Assembly: GCA_001701105.1 (NCBI GenBank) | Contig: DAAI01000044.1 | Location: forward strand, 17,432 to 24,000 | Direction of reading: 5' to 3' | DNA length: 6,569 nt | DNA from: Bacteroidales bacterium GP1 | GTDB taxonomy: Bacteria > Bacteroidota > Bacteroidia > Bacteroidales > Muribaculaceae | Shown: positions 1 through 6,328 of the stretch, in pieces | Layout of the letters: every line of letters starts with the position of its first letter | How positions within the stretch are numbered: the stretch's first letter is position 1 | Position numbers and translations under genes: made by a program | The notes under the pieces: generated by a model | The model's input: the letters and a program-made list of their open reading frames with translations, nothing else | What the model was told of the DNA's origin: nothing | The model's database searches: none

Positions 1-1191
1 TGAATTTACCGCCGAAAGTCGGCGGGAGAGACTACTCTGAAAGCGGAGTTCCAGCTCCGCATATTTTGAATCCTTAGCAGAGAGATCCTTCTCAAGGGCA
101 GCCACCATATTGATTTTAGAATCCAGTTGATGGCGGAGATGCCTGCGGTATCGTAGAATCCAGCAGACGGCCACTCCTATGGCCACAACCGAGAGGCAGA
201 TAATAAAGATTATCAGCAGTTGCGAATCCTTCAATTTTTCATCGCGTTCTCTTATTTCCCGGGAGAACATCGACCGCATGGAATCCTCCAATCCGGATTG
301 TCGCGCCGTCCAGACCTCGGGATCCTCAAGCTCCTCTTTATTGCGTTGGCGTTTCTCTACAGCTTTGCGATGATCCTCCAATGCCGGTGTGCCGGTGGCG
401 GCTTCAAGTTGCCCCAGCGTCTCGACATAGGCGGAATCATTGGAGATGTCGGAGGGATCCCATGCAAGAAGCATTTGACGAAGAATCTCGACCTCCTCGT
501 TCTCATCATCAGTCATAAAATCCTCGTGAGTAAGCCCGAGGTCATTCAGCACATACTCAAAGCTATCCCTCATTCCTAACTTGCCGTAAACGGCCAAGAG
601 CATTATGCGGGACATAAATCCGGCTTTCAGAATACTCCGGGTGTCTGCTATATCTTTCGATTTATGAATCAGGCTCAGAGCTTTCTTATAATCTCCACGC
701 CCGAGGGAGATGGTTCCAATTTCCAAGTATGATTTAGAGATAAGCTCCTGATCGCCGGATTTTTGGAAATGATCAAGCGCCCTTTCCGTAAATTGCAATC
801 CTTCTGAATAATGGCCGCAGCGGTCGTACGCCCTTCCGATTTCCAGGGCGGTGGTGCCCATCATGCGGTGGTCGTTGAAATGGGCAGCCATGTTATAGGC
901 TTTCCGATAATTGAGTATGGCATCCGTTAACCGACCACTCCATTTTCTTTCCTCACCCCTGAAATAAAAACACCACATCAATTCGCGGCTGAGGCCCTTA
1001 TCCATATAATAGTCTTCTGCCATGCGAATCAGGGAATCTTCCTTGGCTCCGAATCTGGAGTCGATGCGTTCGGAGAGTTCGCGCAGGGCATTGTCGGCAT
1101 CTTCTTGCCGTCGTGTGTCGGCTGAATCGCAGCCAAAGGCCAGGAGGAGGAACAGGATAAATATTGAATGAAGGTGTCTGGATGGGATCAT
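1..1191 (-). CDS. TPR-containing membrane protein, putative signalling/regulatory protein (C-terminus cut by window edge)
   Basis: The frame is open for 397 codons from ATG at 1191 to the window edge with no stop, so the protein is partial. Seen: a short N-terminal hydrophobic stretch (residues 9-20) ending in a lipobox-like AFGC with Cys21; an alpha-helical region with TPR-like repeats at about residues 85-205 (for example ALEIGRAYDRCGHYSEGLQF and YLEIGTISLGRGDYKKALSL); a charged helical linker (about 270-322); one strong transmembrane helix (about 324-347); then a basic, coiled-coil-like segment (about 348-390). Known: Bacteroidales encode many proteins with periplasmic TPRs, one membrane helix, a cytoplasmic coiled coil and often a C-terminal LuxR-type helix-turn-helix. 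Inferred: this is one of them, sensing in the periplasm and signalling inward; the output domain would lie left of position 1. A histidine kinase output is also possible. It follows the metG terminator and has its own candidate promoter. The gene call is firm, the role is not. Confidence 0.8.
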   Translation of the reverse strand, partial: MIPSRHLHSIFILFLLLAFGCDSADTRRQEDADNALRELSERIDSRFGAKEDSLIRMAEDYYMDKGLSRELMWCFYFRGEERKWSGRLTDAILNYRKAYNMAAHFNDHRMMGTTALEIGRAYDRCGHYSEGLQFTERALDHFQKSGDQELISKSYLEIGTISLGRGDYKKALSLIHKSKDIADTRSILKAGFMSRIMLLAVYGKLGMRDSFEYVLNDLGLTHEDFMTDDENEEVEILRQMLLAWDPSDISNDSAYVETLGQLEAATGTPALEDHRKAVEKRQRNKEELEDPEVWTARQSGLEDSMRSMFSREIRERDEKLKDSQLLIIFIICLSVVAIGVAVCWILRYRRHLRHQLDSKINMVAALEKDLSAKDSKYAELELRFQSSLSRRLSAVNS

Positions 1192-1218
1192 TATCTTCCG
1201 GAGATATAAATTACAATA

Positions 1219-1249
1219 CTAAATTACTCAAAATCCGGCAATCTTCAAA
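1219..1249 (-). promoter_or_regulatory. Candidate promoter of the TPR gene
   Basis: On the minus strand a TTTG (1249-1246) lies 19 bases upstream of TAATTTAG (1226-1219), one mismatch from the Bacteroidota -7 consensus TAnnTTTG. This would give a leader of about 20 bases before the ATG at 1191. The TTTG falls inside the U-tract of the metG terminator. The region is AT-rich, so a chance match is possible. Confidence 0.3.
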
Positions 1250-1286
1250 AACAATCTCCCCCTGCAAGACGTGATGCAAGGGGAGA
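1245..1286 (-). terminator. Intrinsic terminator of metG
   Basis: Read on the minus strand, the arms 1286-1275 and 1266-1255 pair as a 12-bp stem with a single G-U wobble and an 8-base loop (TCACGTCT). The tract TTGTTTTTGA follows at once (1254-1245). It begins about 20 bases past the metG stop codon. A GC-rich stem plus T-tract is a classical Rho-independent terminator; on the plus strand no comparable T-tract follows, so it acts on metG. Confidence 0.85.
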
Positions 1287-1306
1287 ATGTTAATTCGGAT
1301 TGGGGC

Positions 1307-3346
1307 TCAGCCTACGGATGAGCCGGGTTTTACTTCGGCCGATGGGGCGCAGAGGGTGAGGCTGCCATCGGGGTTAACGGCAGAGAGAATCATTCCTTGC
1401 GATTCATGTCCCATCATTGTGCGGGGTGCGAAATTGGCGATAAACAGCACTTCGGTTCCCACCAGTTTCTCCGGGTCGGGATAGCTGGCAGCTATGCCAC
1501 TGAGGATTGTGCGGCCGCCCATTCCGTCGTCGATCTTGAATTTTAGCAGTTTCTTCGATTTTTTCACCTTCTCGCATTCCAGCACTTTGCCCACCCGGAT
1601 ATCCACTTTTTCGAAATCCTCGAAAGAACATTCGGCCTTAAGCGGGGAGGGTTGCCATCCGGCCATCAGATTGGCTTTCTTAATATCGTCGAGGCGCTTC
1701 ACCTGAGCCTGGATGGTCTCATCCTCGATTTTCTCAAAGAGGAGTTCAGGCTTGGCAAGCTGAGTGCCGCTTGCCACGATATTATCTTTTCCGAGGTCGC
1801 TCCATTTGAGGTCGTGCAAGCCGAGCATATTCTTCAGTTTGTCGGCAGCGAATGGGAGGAACGGCTCCATTGCAATGGCCAGATTGGCGCAAATCTGCAA
1901 GGCCACATAGAGAATTGTAGTAGTGCGAGCCGGATCGGTCTTGTAGGTTTTCCACGGCTCGGTTTCCTGGAGGTAGCGGTTGCCGATTCGGGCAATCTCC
2001 ATCATCTGGCGCGAACCCTCACGGAAGTGGAAATTCTCAAGGGATTGAGTCAGCTCCTTTACTGCCGCGTCTATTTCAGCGAAAGCGGCCTTGTCGATGT
2101 CAAGCAATTGCTCGGGAGCGGGTACTATCCCGTCGTAATATTTATGAGTAAGCACCATCGCGCGGTTAACGAAGTTGCCGAGGATTGCCACAAGCTCATT
2201 GTTGTTGCGGGCTTGGAAATCGCTCCATGTGAAATCGTTGTCTCTCGTTTCGGGAGCATTGGCGGTGAGAACGTAACGCAGCACATCCTGCTTGCCCGGG
2301 AAATCGCGAAGATATTCATGAAGCCAAACGGCCCAGTTGCGCGATGTTGAGATTTTGTCGCCCTCGAGGTTGAGGAATTCATTTGCCGGCACATTATCGG
2401 GGAGGTTGAATGTGCCGTCGGCCATTAGCATCGATGGGAAAACGATGCAATGGAACACGATATTATCCTTGCCTATGAAATGGAGCATACGGGTTTCAGG
2501 ATCCTTCCACCATTTCTCATAATCGTCGCCGACGAGGTCGATTGTATTGGAGATATATCCAATAGGGGCGTCGAACCAAACATACAGCACTTTCCCCTCC
2601 GCGCCATCCACCGGCACGGGGATTCCCCAGTTGAGGTCACGGCTCACGGCGCGGGGCTGGAGGCCCATATCGAGCCAAGACTTGCATTGGCCGTAGACAT
2701 TTGTCTTCCATTCCTTATGGTCTTCAAGAATCCACTTCTCCAGTTTCTGCTGCCATTTGTCGAGAGGGAGATAATAATGATTAGTCTCTCTCATCACGGG
2801 CACGGAGCCGGTGATAGCCGATTTAGGATTGATAAGGTCGGTAGCATTGAGCGATGTGCCGCAGGCCTCGCATTGGTCGCCATATGCGCCTTCAGCGCCG
2901 CAATGCGGGCAAGTGCCGGTGACATAGCGGTCGGCAAGGAATTGGCCGGCTTCTTCATCATAAAGCTGCATGGAGGTCTTCTCCACGAACTCACCTTTGT
3001 CGTAGAGCCGGCGGAAGAAGTCGGATGCGGTCTTGCGGTGGATAGGTGAGGTGGTGCGTCCGTAGGTATCGAAAGAGATTCCAAATTCCTTGAAAGAATC
3101 CCGGATAAGGGTGTGATAGCGGTCGACAATATCCTGGGGGGTTACACCCTCTTTACGGGCCTTGATCGTGATGGGTACACCATGCTCGTCGCTGCCGCCG
3201 ATGAGCAGCACATCGCGTCCCTGAAGACGCAGGAAGCGGGTGTAGATGTCGGCCGGCACATAAACGCCTGCGAGATGCCCGATATGAACCGGACCGTTGG
3301 CATAAGGCAATGCCGTGGTAACCAATGTTCTTTTATAATCTTTCAT
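1307..3346 (-). CDS. metG: Methionyl-tRNA synthetase (methionine--tRNA ligase)
   Basis: Cytoplasmic class I aminoacyl-tRNA synthetase that charges tRNA-Met (initiator and elongator) with methionine using ATP. The 679-residue protein is complete. Seen: PYANGPVHIGHLAG with the HIGH signature at 21-24; a zinc-knuckle insertion with Cys146/Cys149 and Cys159/Cys162 (CPHC and CEAC); the WFDAPIGYIS catalytic-domain segment at 257-266; the KMSKS-type loop as KISTS at 331-335, the usual variant for this enzyme; the NNNELVAILGNFVNR start of the helical anticodon-binding domain at about 381; and a C-terminal OB-fold tRNA-binding domain (Trbp111-like) from about 574, with VDIRVGKVLECEKV. The length is normal for the long, dimerising form found in Bacteroidales. 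The ATG at 3346 directly precedes the conserved N-terminus and no nearby in-frame start competes. It lies downstream of tRNA-Pro but behind that gene's terminator, and ends in its own terminator, so it is probably monocistronic. No truncation or missing catalytic residue is seen. Confidence 0.98.
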   Translation of the reverse strand: MKDYKRTLVTTALPYANGPVHIGHLAGVYVPADIYTRFLRLQGRDVLLIGGSDEHGVPITIKARKEGVTPQDIVDRYHTLIRDSFKEFGISFDTYGRTTSPIHRKTASDFFRRLYDKGEFVEKTSMQLYDEEAGQFLADRYVTGTCPHCGAEGAYGDQCEACGTSLNATDLINPKSAITGSVPVMRETNHYYLPLDKWQQKLEKWILEDHKEWKTNVYGQCKSWLDMGLQPRAVSRDLNWGIPVPVDGAEGKVLYVWFDAPIGYISNTIDLVGDDYEKWWKDPETRMLHFIGKDNIVFHCIVFPSMLMADGTFNLPDNVPANEFLNLEGDKISTSRNWAVWLHEYLRDFPGKQDVLRYVLTANAPETRDNDFTWSDFQARNNNELVAILGNFVNRAMVLTHKYYDGIVPAPEQLLDIDKAAFAEIDAAVKELTQSLENFHFREGSRQMMEIARIGNRYLQETEPWKTYKTDPARTTTILYVALQICANLAIAMEPFLPFAADKLKNMLGLHDLKWSDLGKDNIVASGTQLAKPELLFEKIEDETIQAQVKRLDDIKKANLMAGWQPSPLKAECSFEDFEKVDIRVGKVLECEKVKKSKKLLKFKIDDGMGGRTILSGIAASYPDPEKLVGTEVLFIANFAPRTMMGHESQGMILSAVNPDGSLTLCAPSAEVKPGSSVG

Positions 3347-3368
3347 ATGGCCATGATGTTTTAGTTTT

Positions 3369-3376
3369 CAACACTA
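3369..3376 (-). promoter_or_regulatory. Possible -7 box of the metG promoter
   Basis: TAGTGTTG on the minus strand matches the Bacteroidota -7 consensus TAnnTTTG at all but one position and lies 22 bases upstream of the metG ATG. No good -33 TTTG/TTG is found 19-21 bases further up, where the tRNA terminator stem begins. The main support is context: a terminator lies just upstream, so metG needs a promoter within about 3347-3393. Confidence 0.28.
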
Positions 3377-3384
3377 TGGGAGGA

Positions 3385-3417
3385 AATAACAAGAAAAGCC
3401 GGAAATATCCGGCTTCT
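3385..3417 (-). terminator. Intrinsic terminator after tRNA-Pro
   Basis: On the minus strand AAGCCGGA (3415-3408) pairs with TCCGGCTT (3403-3396) around a 4-base loop. The stem extends by a G-U and an A-U pair to 3417/3394, and the T-rich run TTTTCTTGTTATT (3397-3385) follows. It starts only 4 bases past the 3' end of the tRNA, as expected for a single tRNA transcription unit, and separates that unit from metG. Confidence 0.7.
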
Positions 3418-3420
3418 CTG

Positions 3421-3494
3421 TCGGGGTGAGGCGACTCGAACGCCCGACCTCTACGTCCCGAACGTAGCGCGCTAACCAACTGTGCTACACCCCG
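3421..3494 (-). tRNA. tRNA-Pro (anticodon CGG)
   Basis: A 74-base cloverleaf on the minus strand. The 7-bp acceptor stem is CGGGGTG paired with CACCCCG and followed by discriminator A. The anticodon stem CTACG/CGTAG encloses the loop TTCGGGA, giving anticodon CGG, which reads the proline codon CCG. The T arm has loop TTCGAGT with stem GGGCG/CGCCT, including one G-U pair. The D loop carries the conserved GG (AGTTGGTTA). The 3' CCA is not encoded (the next bases are CAG), so it must be added enzymatically. The D stem, GCAC with GCGC, contains an A-C mismatch at positions 12-23, which is unusual. A strong promoter lies upstream and a terminator just downstream. Confidence 0.95.
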
Positions 3495-3511
3495 ATTTTT
3501 CTTTGCGACTG

Positions 3512-3543
3512 CAAATTTACCATTTTTTTCGGATTCCACCAAA
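3512..3543 (-). promoter_or_regulatory. Promoter of tRNA-Pro (Bacteroidota type)
   Basis: On the minus strand TTTG (3543-3540) is separated by exactly 20 bases from TAAATTTG (3519-3512), a perfect match to the Bacteroidota -33/-7 arrangement (TTTG, then TAnnTTTG) used by the primary sigma factor. Transcription would start a few bases below 3512, leaving a short leader before the mature tRNA end at 3494. Confidence 0.7.
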
Positions 3544-3591
3544 TTTTTCCGGATTTTTGGCTCAAAATTGAGTGGAAATGATGTTGCAGCC

Positions 3592-4017
3592 TCAGAACCG
3601 GTCGCATTTAATCACCGTTTCCGGCGTGCGGAGCACGAGATGACGGCTGTCGGCCGAATATTCAAAAGTCACCGGATTGGTCCATATTCCGAAGATATGC
3701 ATGGCGTCCGGAGCGGCTCCTTCGGGTTGCTTCGGGAATTCCACGGTAAGCTGCTTCTCTTTTTTATTGAAATGCATGATTCCGGTGTAGTTGCTATTGA
3801 GGGGCTGGAGCTGCATCAGCTCGAGGTTGATGCAATAAAATATGTCGTCCGGATATAATGTGTTGTTCTGCTGTATAGTCGAGCCATTGGCTATTTCCTC
3901 TACGGATACCACTCTCCAGAAGCCATCAATGTCGCCGTTGTGGCTCATCCGGCGGCAACCTGTAGAGGAAGTAAGTATAACGGCCGCTGCTATTAGGATA
4001 TATATGAATTTTTTCAT
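3592..4017 (-). CDS. Small lipocalin-like lipoprotein
   Basis: 141 residues, complete. Seen: an N-terminal Lys-Lys followed by a hydrophobic stretch and the lipobox STGC with Cys21, so a signal peptidase II substrate; then NGDIDGFWRV at about 27-36, alternating polar and hydrophobic segments suggestive of beta strands, and the ending VIKCDRF. Known: Bacteroidales carry many short lipoproteins with a (N)GD(L/I)DG-W start, a central YC-lxLMQ-type segment (here FYCINLELMQLQ) and a basic-Phe C-terminus, usually annotated as lipocalin-like. The resemblance is from memory of family patterns, not a search. No ligand or activity can be assigned. The gene starts 11 bases after the stop of the Wzi-family gene with no room for a separate promoter or terminator, so the two are probably co-transcribed and may cooperate in the envelope. 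No convincing terminator is seen after its stop. Confidence 0.85.
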   Translation of the reverse strand: MKKFIYILIAAAVILTSSTGCRRMSHNGDIDGFWRVVSVEEIANGSTIQQNNTLYPDDIFYCINLELMQLQPLNSNYTGIMHFNKKEKQLTVEFPKQPEGAAPDAMHIFGIWTNPVTFEYSADSRHLVLRTPETVIKCDRF

Positions 4018-4018
4018 T

Positions 4019-4028
4019 TCTTATAAGA
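4019..4028. repeat. 10-bp perfect palindrome in the Wzi-lipoprotein gap
   Basis: TCTTATAAGA fills almost the whole gap between the stop of the Wzi-family gene and the ATG of the lipoprotein. It is too short and AT-rich to be a terminator. It may be chance, or may slightly influence translation initiation of the second gene. Confidence 0.3.
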
Positions 4029-5513
4029 TTATTTCCAGCCGAAGAAGCCGGTTTTGGATATTGATATTCCGAATCCGTAGTTATGGCCGAGTAAAGAGCC
4101 ATAATCCATTGCAAGGCTCAGGGAGCCTTCCCATCCTTTCAGTTTGCCCGGGTGCCAATGGATCTGCGCAAGCAGGCTGGCATCACGCTGCCGGTTTCGC
4201 AGCGGCCGGGAATATGTGCCGAGGCTTTCCAGATAGGATGCCCGCAGCCGCCATGACACCTGCTGAGTGGGGTCGCCTTTAAGCCCCACATTCCATGCCG
4301 AAATCCTATTGTGAAGCACGTCAAGATAGTGTGGGTTGTTATAGAGGGGCGAAAGGAGCATCGGATTTCCAATCGTACGCCCATAGTTCTGCCAGCCGTT
4401 GTAGATGTAGTTGGTATAGTAACCGTCGCGCCCGGAAATCTGATAATCGATGGCGGCATCATGGTCGTAATATACCGAGCCGGCCTGATCCTTCATATAA
4501 AGAAATTCTATTACTGCTTCGGAGAGATATGGATTCTTCGGGAGCTTGCCTTGTACTCCATAAAGGCCGTCGATCCACGGATAATCGAAGAAAAGCATCG
4601 AATGATCCTCAAAAAAATGTTCGTAATAAGCCTTTACACTCCATCCCGCCGGGTCGTACCATCCGAGTGCGAATGCCCAGTTTCCGAGGAAATTGCCCTG
4701 CACATTCAGCTGTTCGCCGGCAGGCGTGGTGGCGTCTCCGCCGAGTGGAATCAATCCCTTTATCCATGCCGCGAAGTTGGTCGGATTCTTATGGGGAATC
4801 CGAACTCCATCCGCATTTACGGGAGAATAGGTGGTGCCTCCGAACTGCGTGTCCATCACGAGTCCTAATTCGCCGACAAGGGGGTGCTGCCTTGCATCTC
4901 CGCCGCGGAAATATATGGCCCGGGAGCAATAGAGGGTATTGAGCGTGTACTCCGATTGTGGAGCTGTCCAATCCTTTATCCAGCTATTGTCGGTAAACAT
5001 TCCGTAGGCGATGTGGCCTTTTATGGCGAACCAGCCGTTGCAACCCCATACATCGGCATAATCAAAAATACCGATGCGCAGCTGAGGGATCGGTCGCGCG
5101 TTGCCGGAATTTGTGAGCCCTCCCATCGAGAGAGTCCGGTCGACGATTTCATCGGCAAATTCCTTCTGGCCGAGCATCGCGTTGAGACAGCGGTATTTTA
5201 CTTCCGCGTAGATCTGCTGCGGGATGAAAACCTGATCGAATCGATAGGCGACGCCGAGGTCTACTCCTGCACCCCATGCGAATTTCTTAGAGTGATCAAG
5301 GTCGTGAAATACTCCGGCGCGAAGCCAGCCGTTGTTGGGCCGCAGTGATGAGAAGGCGTAGTCGTTACTTGCCATCCAGAAGGGGGTATGAGACCCGGAA
5401 CTGAAGGTTGTGCCTATTTCAGCGCGATAGCGCAATGAGTCGCTCCATTCGGCGGCTGTAAGTGTGCCGGCGAGCATTGACAGCTGGAGCAGGGCGAGTA
5501 GAATCTTTCGCAT
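4029..5513 (-). CDS. Capsule assembly Wzi family outer-membrane protein
   Basis: 494 residues, complete. Seen: a Sec signal peptide (residues 1-21, probable cleavage after TAA before EW); the Bacteroidetes Wzi-family opening YRAEIGTTFSSGSHTPFW (29-46), followed by NNGWLRAGVF and the segments SGNARPIPQLRIGI (136-149) and IKGHIAYGMFTD (164-175); many short amphipathic beta strands; and a C-terminal DYGSLLGHNYGFGISI segment typical of the family's last strands. Known: E. coli Wzi is an 18-stranded barrel in the outer membrane that binds capsular polysaccharide at the cell surface; Bacteroidota homologues share the fold but are mostly uncharacterised. Inferred: an outer-membrane protein interacting with a surface glycan. 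No capsule synthesis or export gene is adjacent, so a capsule role is not supported by context. The gene has its own -7 box upstream and the lipoprotein gene immediately downstream. The family call is confident, the function is not. Confidence 0.9.
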   Translation of the reverse strand: MRKILLALLQLSMLAGTLTAAEWSDSLRYRAEIGTTFSSGSHTPFWMASNDYAFSSLRPNNGWLRAGVFHDLDHSKKFAWGAGVDLGVAYRFDQVFIPQQIYAEVKYRCLNAMLGQKEFADEIVDRTLSMGGLTNSGNARPIPQLRIGIFDYADVWGCNGWFAIKGHIAYGMFTDNSWIKDWTAPQSEYTLNTLYCSRAIYFRGGDARQHPLVGELGLVMDTQFGGTTYSPVNADGVRIPHKNPTNFAAWIKGLIPLGGDATTPAGEQLNVQGNFLGNWAFALGWYDPAGWSVKAYYEHFFEDHSMLFFDYPWIDGLYGVQGKLPKNPYLSEAVIEFLYMKDQAGSVYYDHDAAIDYQISGRDGYYTNYIYNGWQNYGRTIGNPMLLSPLYNNPHYLDVLHNRISAWNVGLKGDPTQQVSWRLRASYLESLGTYSRPLRNRQRDASLLAQIHWHPGKLKGWEGSLSLAMDYGSLLGHNYGFGISISKTGFFGWK

Positions 5514-5573
5514 GAATTATTAGGTATTGTCCGGAACATGTGCCGAGGCATGAATCCCGGTGCGATTTGGCTG

Positions 5574-5581
5574 CAAAGTTA
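5574..5581 (-). promoter_or_regulatory. -7 promoter box of the Wzi-lipoprotein unit
   Basis: TAACTTTG on the minus strand is a perfect TAnnTTTG and is followed by CAGCC, as is common in Bacteroidota promoters. It predicts a leader of roughly 50 bases before the ATG at 5513. About 19-21 bases upstream there is only TTAA-type sequence rather than TTTG, so the -33 element is weak. The promoter lies just beyond the terminator of the upstream beta-barrel gene. Confidence 0.55.
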
Positions 5582-5614
5582 CGATAAATAATTCAGATTT
5601 CGTTAATATTGTTT

Positions 5615-5666
5615 AAATAAAAGAGAATAAAAGAGGGTTGCCGGGAATATTTCCCGGGGCAACCCT
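5615..5666 (-). terminator. Intrinsic terminator of the beta-barrel gene
   Basis: On the minus strand the outer stem AGGGTTGCC pairs with GGCAACCCT and the inner stem GGGAA pairs with TTCCC around a short loop, with a 2-base bulge on the 5' side (arms within 5666-5634). A long T-rich tail follows, consisting of two copies of CTCTTTTATT. It starts about 28 bases after the stop at 5695. This is a strong Rho-independent terminator separating the gene from the Wzi-family unit. Confidence 0.85.
5616..5635. repeat. Perfect tandem duplication of a 10-bp unit
   Basis: AATAAAAGAG occurs twice in direct tandem (5616-5625 and 5626-5635). On the transcribed minus strand it forms most of the T-rich tail of the terminator and overlaps the base of its stem by two bases. 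Confidence 0.8.
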
Positions 5667-5694
5667 ACTCCATATCTTATTCAAGCCGGATTTA

Positions 5695-6249
5695 TCAGAA
5701 CCAGAATCCTGCGTTCAGGCAGAGATTCGTGCCCATGTATTCAAATTTGCTACCGGAATCATGTATATATTCCGGTTTAAATGTAAGCGATAACTGGAAT
5801 TTACGGTATCGGAATCCTGGGCCTATTTCAAAAAATGGACCATGCGTACTCACGGGAGCCATTTTTATATGCCATCCGACATCGGCCGTGACGAACGGCA
5901 CTACTTTGGCTTCAGGCATGATGAAGTATTTTGCGTTGAGTGAAAAGGGGAGTCCCACTCCGCCTGATCCGAATTGGAGTCCGATTCCGATACCGGCAGA
6001 AAACTGTGGGATAAACCGGATCCCTTGGACGGTGCGCACTTCCCCATAGCTGTTGTGGCCGTGATTGAGATTAAGGCACATCCCTAAATCCACTTCCGGC
6101 TGGTAGCGGAATTTATTTTTAACGTAGGCCGATGGCTCCGCTGCATTCTGAGCCATCATCCTCAGAGGAGAAAAAAGCGCAAAAATGATCAATGTGAAGA
6201 GGGCGATTCGTGTGCCGCTTGCGGCGTTTCGTTTCGTGATTTTGTTCAT
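5695..6249 (-). CDS. Small outer-membrane beta-barrel protein of unknown function
   Basis: 184 residues, complete. Seen: an N-terminus with several Lys/Arg, a hydrophobic core (about 15-29) and a probable signal peptidase I site after MMAQ (residue 34), the usual Bacteroidota style; then about 150 residues of alternating strands rich in Gly and aromatics, such as FSAGIGIGLQF, VPFVTADVGWHIKM, GPFFEIGPGFRYRKFQLSLT and LCLNAGFWF. The protein ends in Phe, preceded by alternating hydrophobics, matching the C-terminal signal recognised by the BAM complex. The length fits an 8-stranded barrel of the OmpA/OmpX/OmpW type. No catalytic motif or named family is recognised, so substrate and role are unknown. 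The ATG at 6249 gives a coherent signal peptide; the Met codons at 31-32 would destroy it. It has a good promoter and a strong terminator, so it is probably monocistronic and not part of the Wzi-lipoprotein unit. Confidence 0.85.
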   Translation of the reverse strand: MNKITKRNAASGTRIALFTLIIFALFSPLRMMAQNAAEPSAYVKNKFRYQPEVDLGMCLNLNHGHNSYGEVRTVQGIRFIPQFSAGIGIGLQFGSGGVGLPFSLNAKYFIMPEAKVVPFVTADVGWHIKMAPVSTHGPFFEIGPGFRYRKFQLSLTFKPEYIHDSGSKFEYMGTNLCLNAGFWF

Positions 6250-6296
6250 AAGGTCTTGGCTTTAATTGTTGGGTGATAATGGTTATCGCTCGTGTC

Positions 6297-6328
6297 CAAA
6301 ATTAGACAATAATCCCGATATATGCAAG
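6297..6328 (-). promoter_or_regulatory. Promoter of the beta-barrel gene (Bacteroidota type)
   Basis: On the minus strand CTTG (6328-6325), 20 bases of spacer, then TAATTTTG (6304-6297), a perfect TAnnTTTG. The spacing is the same as in the tRNA-Pro promoter of this window. It predicts a leader of about 40 bases before the ATG at 6249. Confidence 0.65.

Noticed and set aside
220..579. A 119-codon plus-strand open frame with a hydrophobic N-terminus
   Set aside because: It is antisense to the TPR protein, whose frame is open over the full 1191 bases with signal, repeat and membrane features.
1652..2350. A 232-codon open frame on the plus strand
   Set aside because: It lies entirely inside metG, which is unambiguous on the minus strand, and its translation shows no domain. 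It is an antisense shadow.
2450..3049. A 199-codon plus-strand open frame
   Set aside because: It is antisense to the conserved catalytic domain of metG and is explained by codon use of the real gene.
3561..3572. Hairpin CTCAAAATTGAG after the lipoprotein gene as a terminator
   Set aside because: The usable stem is only 4 bp and no T-tract follows on the minus strand.
4295..4942. Overlapping plus-strand open frames of 215 and 185 codons
   Set aside because: Both lie opposite the Wzi-family gene in different frames, with translations lacking any recognisable protein character.
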